The notes beneath the pieces are model-generated. The model was not told the origin of the DNA. It made no database searches and worked only from the letters and a program-made list of their open reading frames with translations. This document shows positions 21,346 to 29,300 of a stretch of DNA of 39,146 nucleotides, in pieces. Within the stretch, counting starts at the first letter, position 1, and each line of letters opens with the position of its first letter. The DNA is from a virus, in IMG/VR virus record IMGVR_UViG_3300042904_000239, positions 1 through 39,146 of that record; one strand, 5' to 3'. The position numbers and the translations under genes were made by a program.

Positions 21346-21476
21346 CAAGTAATCGAATGGTGATTGCAAACGTCTACATTGCGGCGTCGTTAATTACAAC
21401 AGGTTGGATGGGTATTGCCTGTTGGGTTCTCGGGATGGCGTGGTTTCTGTATGACCAATTCGTAGTGGGTGATTAG
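21342..21476 (+). CDS. 44-aa membrane microprotein
   Basis: GTG start overlaps the upstream stop (GTGA). (M)TSNRMVIANVYIAASLITTG... WMGIACWVLGMAWFLYDQFV: hydrophobic over nearly its whole length, one long or two short transmembrane helices. The next ORF begins on the last base of its stop. Function unknown. Confidence 0.58.
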   Translation: MTSNRMVIANVYIAASLITTGWMGIACWVLGMAWFLYDQFVVGD

Positions 21477-21790
21477 TGAAAGGACGTTGGCAGAAACATA
21501 AAGGTAAAAAGTGTGGCGGCGTCGAGGCGAAATGTTACTACTGCCTCAACCCACCCATCGGCCCAACAAGTAACGTCGTCCGATCTAGTGCAGCAAACAT
21601 TAAACTAACGAGGCGAGGATGGAAACTTATAGCGGGAATGTGGAGACAACAGGTGTTGAGCAAGGTGACGACTTCACCTTTGCCCAACGCGTCGGACTCT
21701 CAATTATCCTTGCCGTTGGAGTCGTCGGACTCTGGTGGAGCTTCCACGAACCCACCCCCCGATACCACGCCGGGGCCTGTATCCAGTTAA
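21476..21790 (+). CDS. Basic small protein with disordered tail, overlapping the next gene
   Basis: GTG start at the last base of the previous stop. Residues 1-48 (MKGRWQKHKGKKCGGVEAKC, YYCLNPPIGP) are basic with three Cys. After about residue 48 the ORF runs 172 bases over the 21619 gene in another frame and becomes Ser/Pro/Thr rich. The first part is the only plausible coding frame for 21476-21618; whether the long overlap is translated is uncertain. Confidence 0.45.
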   Translation: MKGRWQKHKGKKCGGVEAKCYYCLNPPIGPTSNVVRSSAANIKLTRRGWKLIAGMWRQQVLSKVTTSPLPNASDSQLSLPLESSDSGGASTNPPPDTTPGPVSS

Positions 21791-21972
21791 AACAGTCTGA
21801 ACCGTGGGAGGCGTTACACCGTGTCGAAATGGTGGGGAAGCGAAGCTACCTCGTACGCCGAATCCCCGAAACGCTTGTTCATACAACGCTAGGCGGTACC
21901 TTGTATTTTAGTGACGCACACTCAGATTACGAAGAAGTCCCCTGTCCTCAACCAACGAAAGGAGCGAAGTGA
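21619..21972 (+). CDS. Membrane-anchored protein with one transmembrane segment
   Basis: 117 residues. Acidic N-terminal tail, transmembrane helix VGLSIILAVGVVGLWWSF (about 25-42), then a soluble domain of about 75 residues (YHAGACIQLKQSEPWEALHR ... DYEEVPCPQ) with two Cys, likely periplasmic. GAGGCGAGG precedes the ATG. GTGA overlap with the following lipoprotein gene. Function unknown. Confidence 0.62.
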   Translation: METYSGNVETTGVEQGDDFTFAQRVGLSIILAVGVVGLWWSFHEPTPRYHAGACIQLKQSEPWEALHRVEMVGKRSYLVRRIPETLVHTTLGGTLYFSDAHSDYEEVPCPQPTKGAK

Positions 21973-22412
21973 CCCGACGACTACTCATACTCACCCCCGT
22001 CTTGTGCCTCATCGCGGCGTGTGTGGTGGCGACGATTGCGAAAGGGGACGACACACTCCCTCTCATCCAAGAGTTACGCTTGAGTGACGATTACTCCGTC
22101 TCGCTGTTCGCGTGTCATGTGCCTCAGAAGACGGCTCAATTGATTGACGCCACCCCCCGTAACCTTCACGGGAAACAGGTTATTACGATCATGGCGGACA
22201 GAAACTACGACGGTTCCCCTGACATGATGCTTGTGTTTGACTTGATACGAGACGGTGAACCGGCGACGTTCCCACATTATTACGTGTACGACTTGGAGTT
22301 TACCGGACGCCCCAATAAGGCGTACCGAGACGTGAATGGAAACGGGGTGTGTCAGGAAATGGAAGAAGTACCCGTTAGCTATGTCGTTCAGGGGGAGGGC
22401 AAAGAGTTATGA
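21969..22412 (+). CDS. Exported lipoprotein with two calcium-type loops
   Basis: 147 residues. (M)TRRLLILTPVLCLIAACVV is a lipoprotein signal with lipobox IAAC (Cys18); an uncleaved anchor is the alternative. The mature part has DRNYDGSPD (77-85, D-x-N-x-D-G-x-x-D) and DVNGNGVCQEME (121-132, D-x-N-x-N-G with E at position 12), matching EF-hand or dockerin-like calcium loops. Few phage lipoproteins have such loops. Role could be modification of the lysogen surface. GTG start overlaps the previous stop; its own stop overlaps the next ATG. Confidence 0.68.
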   Translation: MTRRLLILTPVLCLIAACVVATIAKGDDTLPLIQELRLSDDYSVSLFACHVPQKTAQLIDATPRNLHGKQVITIMADRNYDGSPDMMLVFDLIRDGEPATFPHYYVYDLEFTGRPNKAYRDVNGNGVCQEMEEVPVSYVVQGEGKEL

Positions 22413-23047
22413 AGGTGGGGGATAAAGTTCGCGTACTGGATACCGGCTACAGTGACGACAAGTTAGAGGACGGAAACTGGCACTGTTTCGATAAGGGGTC
22501 TGTATGTGAAGTTGACAAAATATACAACGATTCAGTCAGCCTAAAGGGGTATACGAACATGGGGCAGACTACAGACGGAGTGTGGCAAACCCTTAAACTG
22601 TGTCAAATAGAACCCCTTCGACCCCCACAATTCGCCCAACCCCAACCGGCGACGATTGAGCCGCCGTTGAAGGATGAACTAGATGAGGGGGAGTTGTGTG
22701 ACGAGTACGAACGGGTCGCGCCACACCCCGTACTTCCGTCTACTTCAAGTGAACGTAAGGCCATACCGATAACTACCGGCGTCCTCGACTACTTCCCCGC
22801 GGCGTTGGCGGAAGTAGCGAAGGTGTCCAAGGCGGGGAACGATCAACACAACCCCGGCGAACCCCTTCACCACGCCCGGGGGAAGTCAATGGATCACGCG
22901 GACTGTCTGTTACGCCACCTCATTGAACGGGGCACATTGGATACGGACGGCCTCAGCCACACGGGTAAGTTGGCGTGGCGGGCGTTGGCGTTGTTACAAG
23001 AAGAATGTGAAGCGAACGGGGCACCGTTGCCGAGGGGGGCGAGGTGA
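22409..23047 (+). CDS. dATP/dGTP diphosphohydrolase-like N-terminal-domain protein
   Basis: 212 residues. Residues 1-75 (MKVGDKVRVLDTGYSDDKLE...) look like a small SH3/KOW-type beta barrel. After a Pro-rich linker comes the domain RKAIPITTGVLDYFPAALAE, GNDQHNPGEPLHHARGKSMD, HADCLLRHLIERG (about 120-205), which I recognise as the phage domain named after dATP/dGTP diphosphohydrolases (MazZ-like N-terminal). In phages with 2-aminoadenine DNA this acts in nucleotide supply, but no PurZ is visible here and the domain also occurs elsewhere. Likely nucleotide-pool function; enzymatic activity not proved. Confidence 0.65.
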   Translation: MKVGDKVRVLDTGYSDDKLEDGNWHCFDKGSVCEVDKIYNDSVSLKGYTNMGQTTDGVWQTLKLCQIEPLRPPQFAQPQPATIEPPLKDELDEGELCDEYERVAPHPVLPSTSSERKAIPITTGVLDYFPAALAEVAKVSKAGNDQHNPGEPLHHARGKSMDHADCLLRHLIERGTLDTDGLSHTGKLAWRALALLQEECEANGAPLPRGAR

Positions 23048-23550
23048 GTGAGTACGGTGACGAAGCGTTACGACGCTTAGAATACAACGATGTGATACGA
23101 GCTAATGGCGAGTTGCTGGCGGAAAATGAAGCCCTGCAACGCCAGGTGAGGGAGTTGGAGCGGCTTGAGCAAGTAGGGCAAGCACAAATTGTTCATGATG
23201 AGACGGTGAAAGTTGTATTACAAGCCAGAATCACGGCGCTGGATACCACGCTTAGAGGCTATCGACACTCTATGAAGATTGTTGGTCAACACCTTACCGA
23301 CGCACAGCAGCGCATCACGCAGTTGGAAGAGGCGCTGAATGAGCAGATGAGGCAGATGGATCATCCCGACTTGTCGCCAGCGTTTGCAGCGACCATGAAG
23401 CGCATGATCCTGGCAGAATTGTACCCCCAGCACGCCCTGACGCCTGTAGAGGTGGTAGTCCGCAACCCCCCTTACAAAGAATGGTGTCGAACCCCTGAGA
23501 CGTGTCGGGGGTTGAGTAGTTGTCCGTTAGACCCGATATGTGCGGATTAG
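23044..23550 (+). CDS. Coiled-coil protein with Cys-rich C-terminal motif
   Basis: 168 residues. Residues 10-110 form a long predicted coiled coil (LLAENEALQRQVRELERLEQ ... QRITQLEEALNEQMRQM). The last ~25 residues, EWCRTPETCRGLSSCPLDPI C, carry four Cys in the spacing C-x5-C-x5-C-x5-C, a C-terminal motif seen in various phage early proteins. GTGA coupling with the previous gene. It is the last gene of the rightward operon. Function unknown. Confidence 0.68.
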   Translation: MSEYGDEALRRLEYNDVIRANGELLAENEALQRQVRELERLEQVGQAQIVHDETVKVVLQARITALDTTLRGYRHSMKIVGQHLTDAQQRITQLEEALNEQMRQMDHPDLSPAFAATMKRMILAELYPQHALTPVEVVVRNPPYKEWCRTPETCRGLSSCPLDPICAD

Positions 23551-23616
23551 TCTAGTGAGTGTCGTATTAGGGGCAATGCCCAGGCGGTTGCGCTAAGCGA
23601 GCAACCGGCACTAGAC
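23550..23616 (+). ncRNA. Three-way-junction RNA in the 3' end of the early operon
   Basis: Closing stem GTCTAGTG (23550-23557) with CACTAGAC (23609-23616), 8 perfect pairs. Inside are hairpin GGGC/GCCC (23571-23574, 23578-23581) and hairpin CGGTTGC/GCAACCG (23585-23591, 23601-23607). Together they make a compact junction starting at the last base of the stop codon. A strong terminator follows 7 bases later. Could be a 3'-derived small RNA, an RNase-protecting element or a processed regulatory RNA; no known family was recognised. Confidence 0.55.
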
Positions 23617-23622
23617 ACACGA

Positions 23623-23664
23623 AGACCTCGGTAGCTGTAACAAGCCGCCGAGGTCTTTTTGTTT
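23623..23664 (+). terminator. Strong terminator of the rightward early operon
   Basis: AGACCTCGG (23623-23631) pairs with CCGAGGTCT (23648-23656), followed by TTTTTGTTT. It separates the plus-strand early operon from the convergent lysis genes. Its CTTTTTGTTTGTC tail is identical to that of the terminator at 10394. Confidence 0.9.
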
Positions 23665-23670
23665 GTCTAT

Positions 23671-23823
23671 TTACTTTACGCCAAGGATGCCGAGTATCGC
23701 CACCCACGCGCCCGTGACAGTACGCTTGAGCCACTTAATGTCATTTTGCATGACCACCACAAGGTCCACTTTCGTTTCAATCCGGTCAAGCCGTTTAATG
23801 ATTTCGTCCTCAGCGGTAGCCAT
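23671..23823 (-). CDS. XhlA-like small membrane protein (lysis cassette)
   Basis: 50 residues from ATG 23821-23823, chosen for the AAGGGG site 4 bases before it rather than an upstream TTG. MATAEDEIIKRLDRIETKVD is an amphipathic helix or coiled coil, followed by DIKWLKR and the C-terminal transmembrane helix TGAWVAILGILGV. This layout matches XhlA-type hemolysin/holin accessory proteins. It directly follows the 3-TM holin gene. Confidence 0.72.
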   Translation of the reverse strand: MATAEDEIIKRLDRIETKVDLVVVMQNDIKWLKRTVTGAWVAILGILGVK

Positions 23824-23824
23824 G

Positions 23825-24295
23825 TTACCCCTTATGATTGACCACGCGGTCAAGAATTTGAGTTTTTTCCTTGCTTCCGTAACTTGTCCCGAGCCAAAAC
23901 CCGTAGACTAACAACACGCCGTTCTCGAGCGTGGCAAACCATTGGATCATAATATCGCGCCCCTCTTGACTCGTTTGGGGGACGCCGTGGGTGAGGAGAT
24001 ACCACCCGAGAATGAAGAACCCCCCGAGCGTGAGCGCCGACAACAACCCCGGCCAGTAGCTTTTATTCGACACTTGCATAGCCCGGGCGGATTGCACGTC
24101 CGAAATCATGCTTTGATACGCGGAGAACTTCAGTTGCGAGAGTTTGAGGTTAATCTCCGCTTCTTGCCCCGGGGGGAGCTTGAAGGTTTGAATGAGTTCC
24201 GTCACCCCGCTGAAGATAGAGTCTACCGCTGCAGCCCCCGCACTGGCCGCAATCGCTGAAGGGTTCGAGCCGGTCAACCAACTAAATAAACTCAT
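23825..24295 (-). CDS. Holin (3-TM, GTA-type)
   Basis: 156 residues from ATG 24293-24295 (AGGGAG upstream), preferred to an in-frame start at 24316 inside the endolysin gene. An Ala-rich N-terminal segment (SAIAASAGAAAVDSIFSGVT), a helical middle with SARAMQVSNKSYWPGLLSAL, then two clear membrane helices (TLGGFFILGWYLLTHG; LENGVLLVYGFWLGTSYG). The 'A-R-x-M ... W-P-G-L-L-S' region is typical of the holin-of-3TMs family. It forms the lesion that releases the endolysin. Confidence 0.8.
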   Translation of the reverse strand: MSLFSWLTGSNPSAIAASAGAAAVDSIFSGVTELIQTFKLPPGQEAEINLKLSQLKFSAYQSMISDVQSARAMQVSNKSYWPGLLSALTLGGFFILGWYLLTHGVPQTSQEGRDIMIQWFATLENGVLLVYGFWLGTSYGSKEKTQILDRVVNHKG

Positions 24296-24297
24296 AA

Positions 24298-24642
24298 TTA
24301 GCGTCTCCCTAGCCACTCAAAACTGAAGTGATTCCCGTCGTTAAAGCGCCCACCCCACCGTAGGGGGAGTTCGTGTTCAATCCCCAGGCACTCCCACAAC
24401 TCGCCCGCCTTCTGATAATCAGTGGTGTTGGTGAGGTACTTCTTATCCTTGTAGAGTAATAAGTCAGCCGCTAACCCTAACTCGTGTAACGACCCCTTCA
24501 TGTGGTCCGTCGTGGGGTCTTTGGCGGTGATACGGTCGGTTACTTCATCGAACGCTATCTCGTACCCCTCCCACGTAGACACTTCCACCACAAACCACGC
24601 GAGTTGTTTACTGAAGGCGCAACGGGCTTCTCGGAGTGTCAT
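24298..24642 (-). CDS. Endolysin: M15-type peptidase
   Basis: 114 residues from ATG 24640-24642 (ATGA overlap with the upstream gene). Zinc ligands follow the VanY/M15 pattern: SLHELGLAAD (H53, D60) and WGGRFNDGNHFSF (H105), with the catalytic Glu expected around EHELP/FEW. It cleaves peptidoglycan cross-links (L-alanyl-D-glutamate or D-Ala-D-Ala type). No signal sequence, so it depends on the holin. Single catalytic domain, typical size for Gram-negative phages. Confidence 0.88.
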   Translation of the reverse strand: MTLREARCAFSKQLAWFVVEVSTWEGYEIAFDEVTDRITAKDPTTDHMKGSLHELGLAADLLLYKDKKYLTNTTDYQKAGELWECLGIEHELPLRWGGRFNDGNHFSFEWLGRR

Positions 24643-25103
24643 AGCTTCACACACTCGCTAAAGGTGGGGTCGGTGCTGAGATACCCCGCCACCCACACGT
24701 TCATGTTTTGGGGTTCGTCGCTGGCGTTCGTGACCGCCCCGTCGAGTCTAAAACCAGGGGGGAGGATAAGGGGGACGTTTGTATGGACAGAGGACGCGTG
24801 TTCCGTAATCGTAATCGCACCCCATAACATGAGGTAGCTATTTCGAGTGGTGCCGTTCTTAATGATATTCTTACTGGCAAAGTGGAAGTCCGTTAGCCCG
24901 AGGTAGTGCCCCGTAGGGACGACGTAGGGGAAGCTATACCCATACGGGGCGTACGGGGGTTGATACGTGAGCGGGGTGTTAAACTGTTCCGTCCACGGTT
25001 TGACCGCCCCGATTGTAGCGGTGAACTGAATAAACTCACACGCCGCCGACGCAATTGACGGCCACAACAGACACGCGAGAAGGGCAAGGGCTTTAACACT
25101 CAT
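24639..25103 (-). CDS. Secreted protein between tail fibre and endolysin
   Basis: 154 residues. MSVKALALLACLLWPSIASA followed by AC is a classical signal peptide (cleavage after ASA near residue 20). The mature part is beta-rich (FIQFTATIGAVKPWTEQF, NSYLMLWGAITIT, PLILPPGFRLDG, NVWVAGYL). Virion proteins normally lack signal peptides, so it may act in the periplasm or outside during late infection. The beta-rich domain could also be a fibre-tip or accessory protein. It overlaps the fibre gene by 11 bases, so is co-expressed with the late genes. No family was recognised. Confidence 0.7.
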   Translation of the reverse strand: MSVKALALLACLLWPSIASAACEFIQFTATIGAVKPWTEQFNTPLTYQPPYAPYGYSFPYVVPTGHYLGLTDFHFASKNIIKNGTTRNSYLMLWGAITITEHASSVHTNVPLILPPGFRLDGAVTNASDEPQNMNVWVAGYLSTDPTFSECVKL

Positions 25104-26328
25104 ACAGCACCGTCACCGCCCCGGCGTCAAACGTGTCCGTTCCTGTGCGGGTGAGGCGTACCGTCGTGAGTTCCGCTGAGAGGGCTTTATCGCCCGCTGA
25201 GTGGTGGGAGGCACTCGTACCTTGTTTCAGGTGGCCTGACGCCACCCACACAAAAGTAGCTGCGTCCATTAAGCATAGCGTGAGAATGCCGCTGATGGTC
25301 GAAGCCGCGCTTCCGCTCAATAGGAGGAAGCCAGCCGTAGACGTGCCAAAGGTGCCGTCGTGCGCCGTAGCCGTAGAGAGGTAGCCACTGGTTTCGATCC
25401 CGTCTGTATCGCCTATTTGCACAAGTAAGTTGTCAGTGGCGCTGAGCGACACGCCGCGCAGAATGACTTGAATCCGTTTCGCCCCCGTAGGGATAGTAAA
25501 GTCAAACGCTGTTCCCGACGTGGTGGCTTGCATCGTCATTAACGTACGCGCCCCGAGGTTTCGCAACTTGACCTTTTTCCCCGTGGTCGCGCTGGCGTCG
25601 TAGATAGGGGCAAAATCTGCAGACGTGTCGGGGGACGTGTCTTCCGTGAGGGCGTTCGTGCCTTGTCCAAAGAGTTCGGCAATCGTCGTGCGTCCACCCG
25701 TGTCTTGGTCTACGTCTCGGTAGGGGAGTTGATCTCCACTCGCCAAGGCATTCCCACTGTCACTCAACCCGTCCCCGATGAGCGTATTAACGAACGTGTC
25801 CCCGTCCTCGTCGTCAAGTAAGGACTCGGTAAAGTCCGTCGTGAGGGCGGTATCGGTGGGGGCGGTGGAAACGGTCGGGTCGCCGTCTGCATCGAAAATG
25901 AGATACTTCGAGGCGCGGTCTACTTTCGGGGGAAGTTCGCCAATCGTCGCGGAGTCGCCGTTAGGTTGACGTAGGGACCGATCAATCAACGCAGCCACTT
26001 CCTGACATATCTTCACGTTCTTATCCAGCGCGGCTTCTACCGTCGCCGTAGGGAGGGCGTCATTCTCCACAAGGTCCACAAGTTGAGTCTTCGCCGTGGA
26101 GCGACTAATCACCCACCGAACTGTAGACGCCGGGGCGGACACCGCTTCGACGTTTTGCCCTGAAATGGTGTAGTGCGTCGTGAGGGTTTTGACCGTTTCA
26201 ACGCCGGTCGCAATAATCACTTCCGTCACAATAATTTCACTGTCGGCGTCAATGTCGAAGGTGAAGGGGAAGGTCGTGGTGGACCCGTTTCCGTTGTACG
26301 AAACAGGGGCGTAGGCAGCTTCAATCAC
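25093..26328 (-). CDS. Tail fibre protein (T7 gp17-like N-terminus)
   Basis: 411 residues, GTG start with AAGGAG 7 bases upstream. The N-terminus YAPVSYNGNGSTTTFPFTFD ... ADSEIIVTEV ... LTTHYTISG is the virion-attachment domain of T7-type fibres and related receptor-binding proteins. A helical middle (VEAALDKNVKICQEVAALID) and a Thr/Ser/Asp-rich shaft follow, with a C-terminal beta-rich domain from about 250 (IPTGAKRIQVILRGVSL ...). It binds the host receptor. Host range is expected to be shared with the tailspike near 37164. Confidence 0.85.
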   Translation of the reverse strand: MIEAAYAPVSYNGNGSTTTFPFTFDIDADSEIIVTEVIIATGVETVKTLTTHYTISGQNVEAVSAPASTVRWVISRSTAKTQLVDLVENDALPTATVEAALDKNVKICQEVAALIDRSLRQPNGDSATIGELPPKVDRASKYLIFDADGDPTVSTAPTDTALTTDFTESLLDDEDGDTFVNTLIGDGLSDSGNALASGDQLPYRDVDQDTGGRTTIAELFGQGTNALTEDTSPDTSADFAPIYDASATTGKKVKLRNLGARTLMTMQATTSGTAFDFTIPTGAKRIQVILRGVSLSATDNLLVQIGDTDGIETSGYLSTATAHDGTFGTSTAGFLLLSGSAASTISGILTLCLMDAATFVWVASGHLKQGTSASHHSAGDKALSAELTTVRLTRTGTDTFDAGAVTVLYEC

Positions 26329-26364
26329 GGTGAGACTCCTTACGAGGGGTGAAGGCGAGGGGGA

Positions 26365-29300
26365 TTAGTTACCGGCGATGGTGAGGGCGTCGAGGTCTAC
26401 GGTAGAGTTCTCAATGGCATCGTCTGAGGGGACTACGGGAACGGACTTCATCTTACGGGCTTTCTCTTTCGCGGCGTCCTTCATGGCTTGCTTGATTTCA
26501 GGGTGCTTCTTCAACATTTTCAACTCGCCCATTTCCACGAAGGCGTGGACGAGGTGACGGATCATTAACGACTTCCGACCGTCAGGCCCATCACTTCCAC
26601 GCTTGTACGTCCCTGTTTCCATCATGTGTGCAAGGGACTCGTGGAGGTTCCGCCCGCCCTTTTTGACTTCGTGAGTGATGATCTTCTGTAACTCGTGAGC
26701 GGCTTCGGGGGTGAGCTTGACGCCGTGGATTTCGTCGTCAGCGGTGGAGACTTGCGTACCATGCTTGACGATTTCGTTGAGTACCTTATCGTCCTTAAAC
26801 TCCCCCTTGAGTGGGGAGAAGACGATAGGTTCCCCCGTGATCGGGTGGAGACGGGGTAACAAATCCTTCGAGAGTCCCGGGGTACGCTTACGGGCTTCCT
26901 CAATGATGCCGTCAGCTTCACGCACCACGGGGTCAAGTTGTTTCGTAGCAAAGTTCGTCATACCCGCCCCGAGGACTGGGGTAAGCGAGATAACTTCCTT
27001 CTCAATGGTAGACGTAAGGAACTCGTCGGGCATGGCGAAGGCGAGCATGGTACGTGACAACCCCTGAATCCACGTCTTTGAACTCATCGCTTTGAACGTA
27101 GCCAGGGCTAACGACGCGGCTAAGTCTTCCGTCTTCTCGTAGCCGTTCGCTACGAGTTCGTAATAGTTCGCCGCCATACCCAACATTGACCCGAGGGGTT
27201 CAATACGGTTAATAGGCTTCAGTACGTCACCCTTCCGCCAGGTTGGATCTTCCCCCATTGCCTTACGTTTGATAGCGGACACGTTGAGGGAATACGGCAT
27301 ATACCCCGCTTCCCGCCACACTTTTGCCTGGTCGGGGAACTTCTTGGAGTCTGGACCGGCCCCCGTAATGAGACCGTCAGACGCCCACAACACGCCTAAG
27401 CCTGTGAGGAGTGCGCCGGTTTGGAGTTTGGCTAGTGTCAGTTCAGCCCTTGCACCCCCCTGGTTCAGTTCGTGATACGTGGACTTGGCGAGGAGGGCTA
27501 ACGGTGAGCGTTCCCCCACGATTTTGAAGATGTTCAGGGGGGCTTTAATGAACGGGACGACGAGTTTAACGGCTAAGAACTTATTCGACCCCTCAGTGAG
27601 CCACTGGCCGAACTCGCCTAACCCAGTCGTCATGGTGTTGTACGCGGCGAACTTTTCAGCCTTTTGCTGGATGTCCACGGGTACGTCGGCGCGGTACTGT
27701 TCGGTAAGTTCCTTCACCTTTGCCGCGAGCTTCTTACCTGTCAACCCTTCCGCGTTGGCGACGTTGTAGGCTTCTCGTAACGAGAGGGCGTGTATCTCCA
27801 TTTGAAAGTTGATCGACTTGAAGAACTCGTCAGCCGTGAGGAGTAATCTACCCCCCGCGCCTTCCATGAACGCTGAGAGGTAGTCCAAGGGTGGGCCGAA
27901 CGGACCTAATTTCTCCACGTCCGCAAACAACGCCTTCGGTGGGCGTTCACCTTTCGACGCCCCGAACTTCGCCGCGTCTTCACCCTCTCGGGCAACCTTC
28001 GCAGCTAACGTGAGGGCGTCCCCGAATCCCGCAAACATCCCCTGAACCATTGCGAGGGCTTCCCCAGGTCGGACTTCTCCACCCGCCAGTCCCGCTATCT
28101 GACGCTCGAAGATGGACATGGTGGACATGGCGGTGTTGCCGAGTCCGTTGAAGACGTGGGTGGTGGGGGCACTCAGTAACGAGTTAATGAACAACGGTAC
28201 GAACGCGTCCTTAAACTCAGGCTTGACGGCGTTCTTGGCGAAGGAGGCTAACTGTTCAGGTGTTTCCAGTTCCTTCACCATTTCAAGGAGGCGTTGAGCC
28301 GACACACCTGTCTTCGCCTCTTTCATTAGGCCGCTAAATTGATCAAGGAACAGGCGCATCGCCTCCATTTCGACAGGCTTGTTCACGCCAAGAATACGCT
28401 CCGATCGGGCGGACTCAGCCGCTGCGCCAAAGCGTTTGGGGTCTAGTACCATGCCGTGAGTCCAAAACGCCTTTAAGAATTCTTGGAATGAGGCGTCGTC
28501 CGTCACACTTCCCGCGAGGTCTAACACCTGACGCCCCGACTCGGTGAGGACTTTATGGAGGGCGTACATTTCTTCCACGTTGAGGGCCGTACCAGGCATG
28601 AGACGTTGAATCGTCTCAGGGGTTATGGCGGCGTAGTCGATAAGTTTCTCACCCCCCGCCATTGCTTCGGGGTCGGACACCACACCACGCTTCTGAAACT
28701 CGACAAGGTTACGGTATTGATTCTGGAAGTGGCCTATGTCGAGGGAGGCAACGGGGGCAGCTTCCGCACCCGCTTCCGTAGCCTGTCCCGCTGTTTTAGG
28801 GGCTTTCGTAGCTCCACCCTTGACGAGTCCTGCAATACGTTTGATGAGGGCTGGTGAGGCTAACCCACCCCCTAACGCCCCAATGACGGCGTTACGGACA
28901 GCGTTCTCCTCGTCACCCGCCATTGATCCCGCAACCGCGCCGAGTATCGCCCGTGTCAGGAACATCGCGGGTTGAACGTTGACGGACCCCTTCTCGTTGC
29001 CGATGTTGTTACGGATGATCTTGGGGAGGGATTGTAAATACTCGTCAACCGCTTGGAAGGTGCTACCCATTAACGATTGAGGGTTGCGGACGACGGCTTC
29101 GGACATGGCGGGGGTGACGGGGAGACTATGTACTTTGAAGCCTTCAGGCGTGGCTGTTGAGTGTAAGTGTTGCGTCAGTTCAGCGTCGGAAAGGGCGTCT
29201 ATCTCTTTCCCGCTCAACTTACTGGGGGCGGGTAACGTCGTCTCCTCAACCTTACTCCCCCACTTCTTCCCGTACTTATTCAAGAAGCGTGGGACGATTT

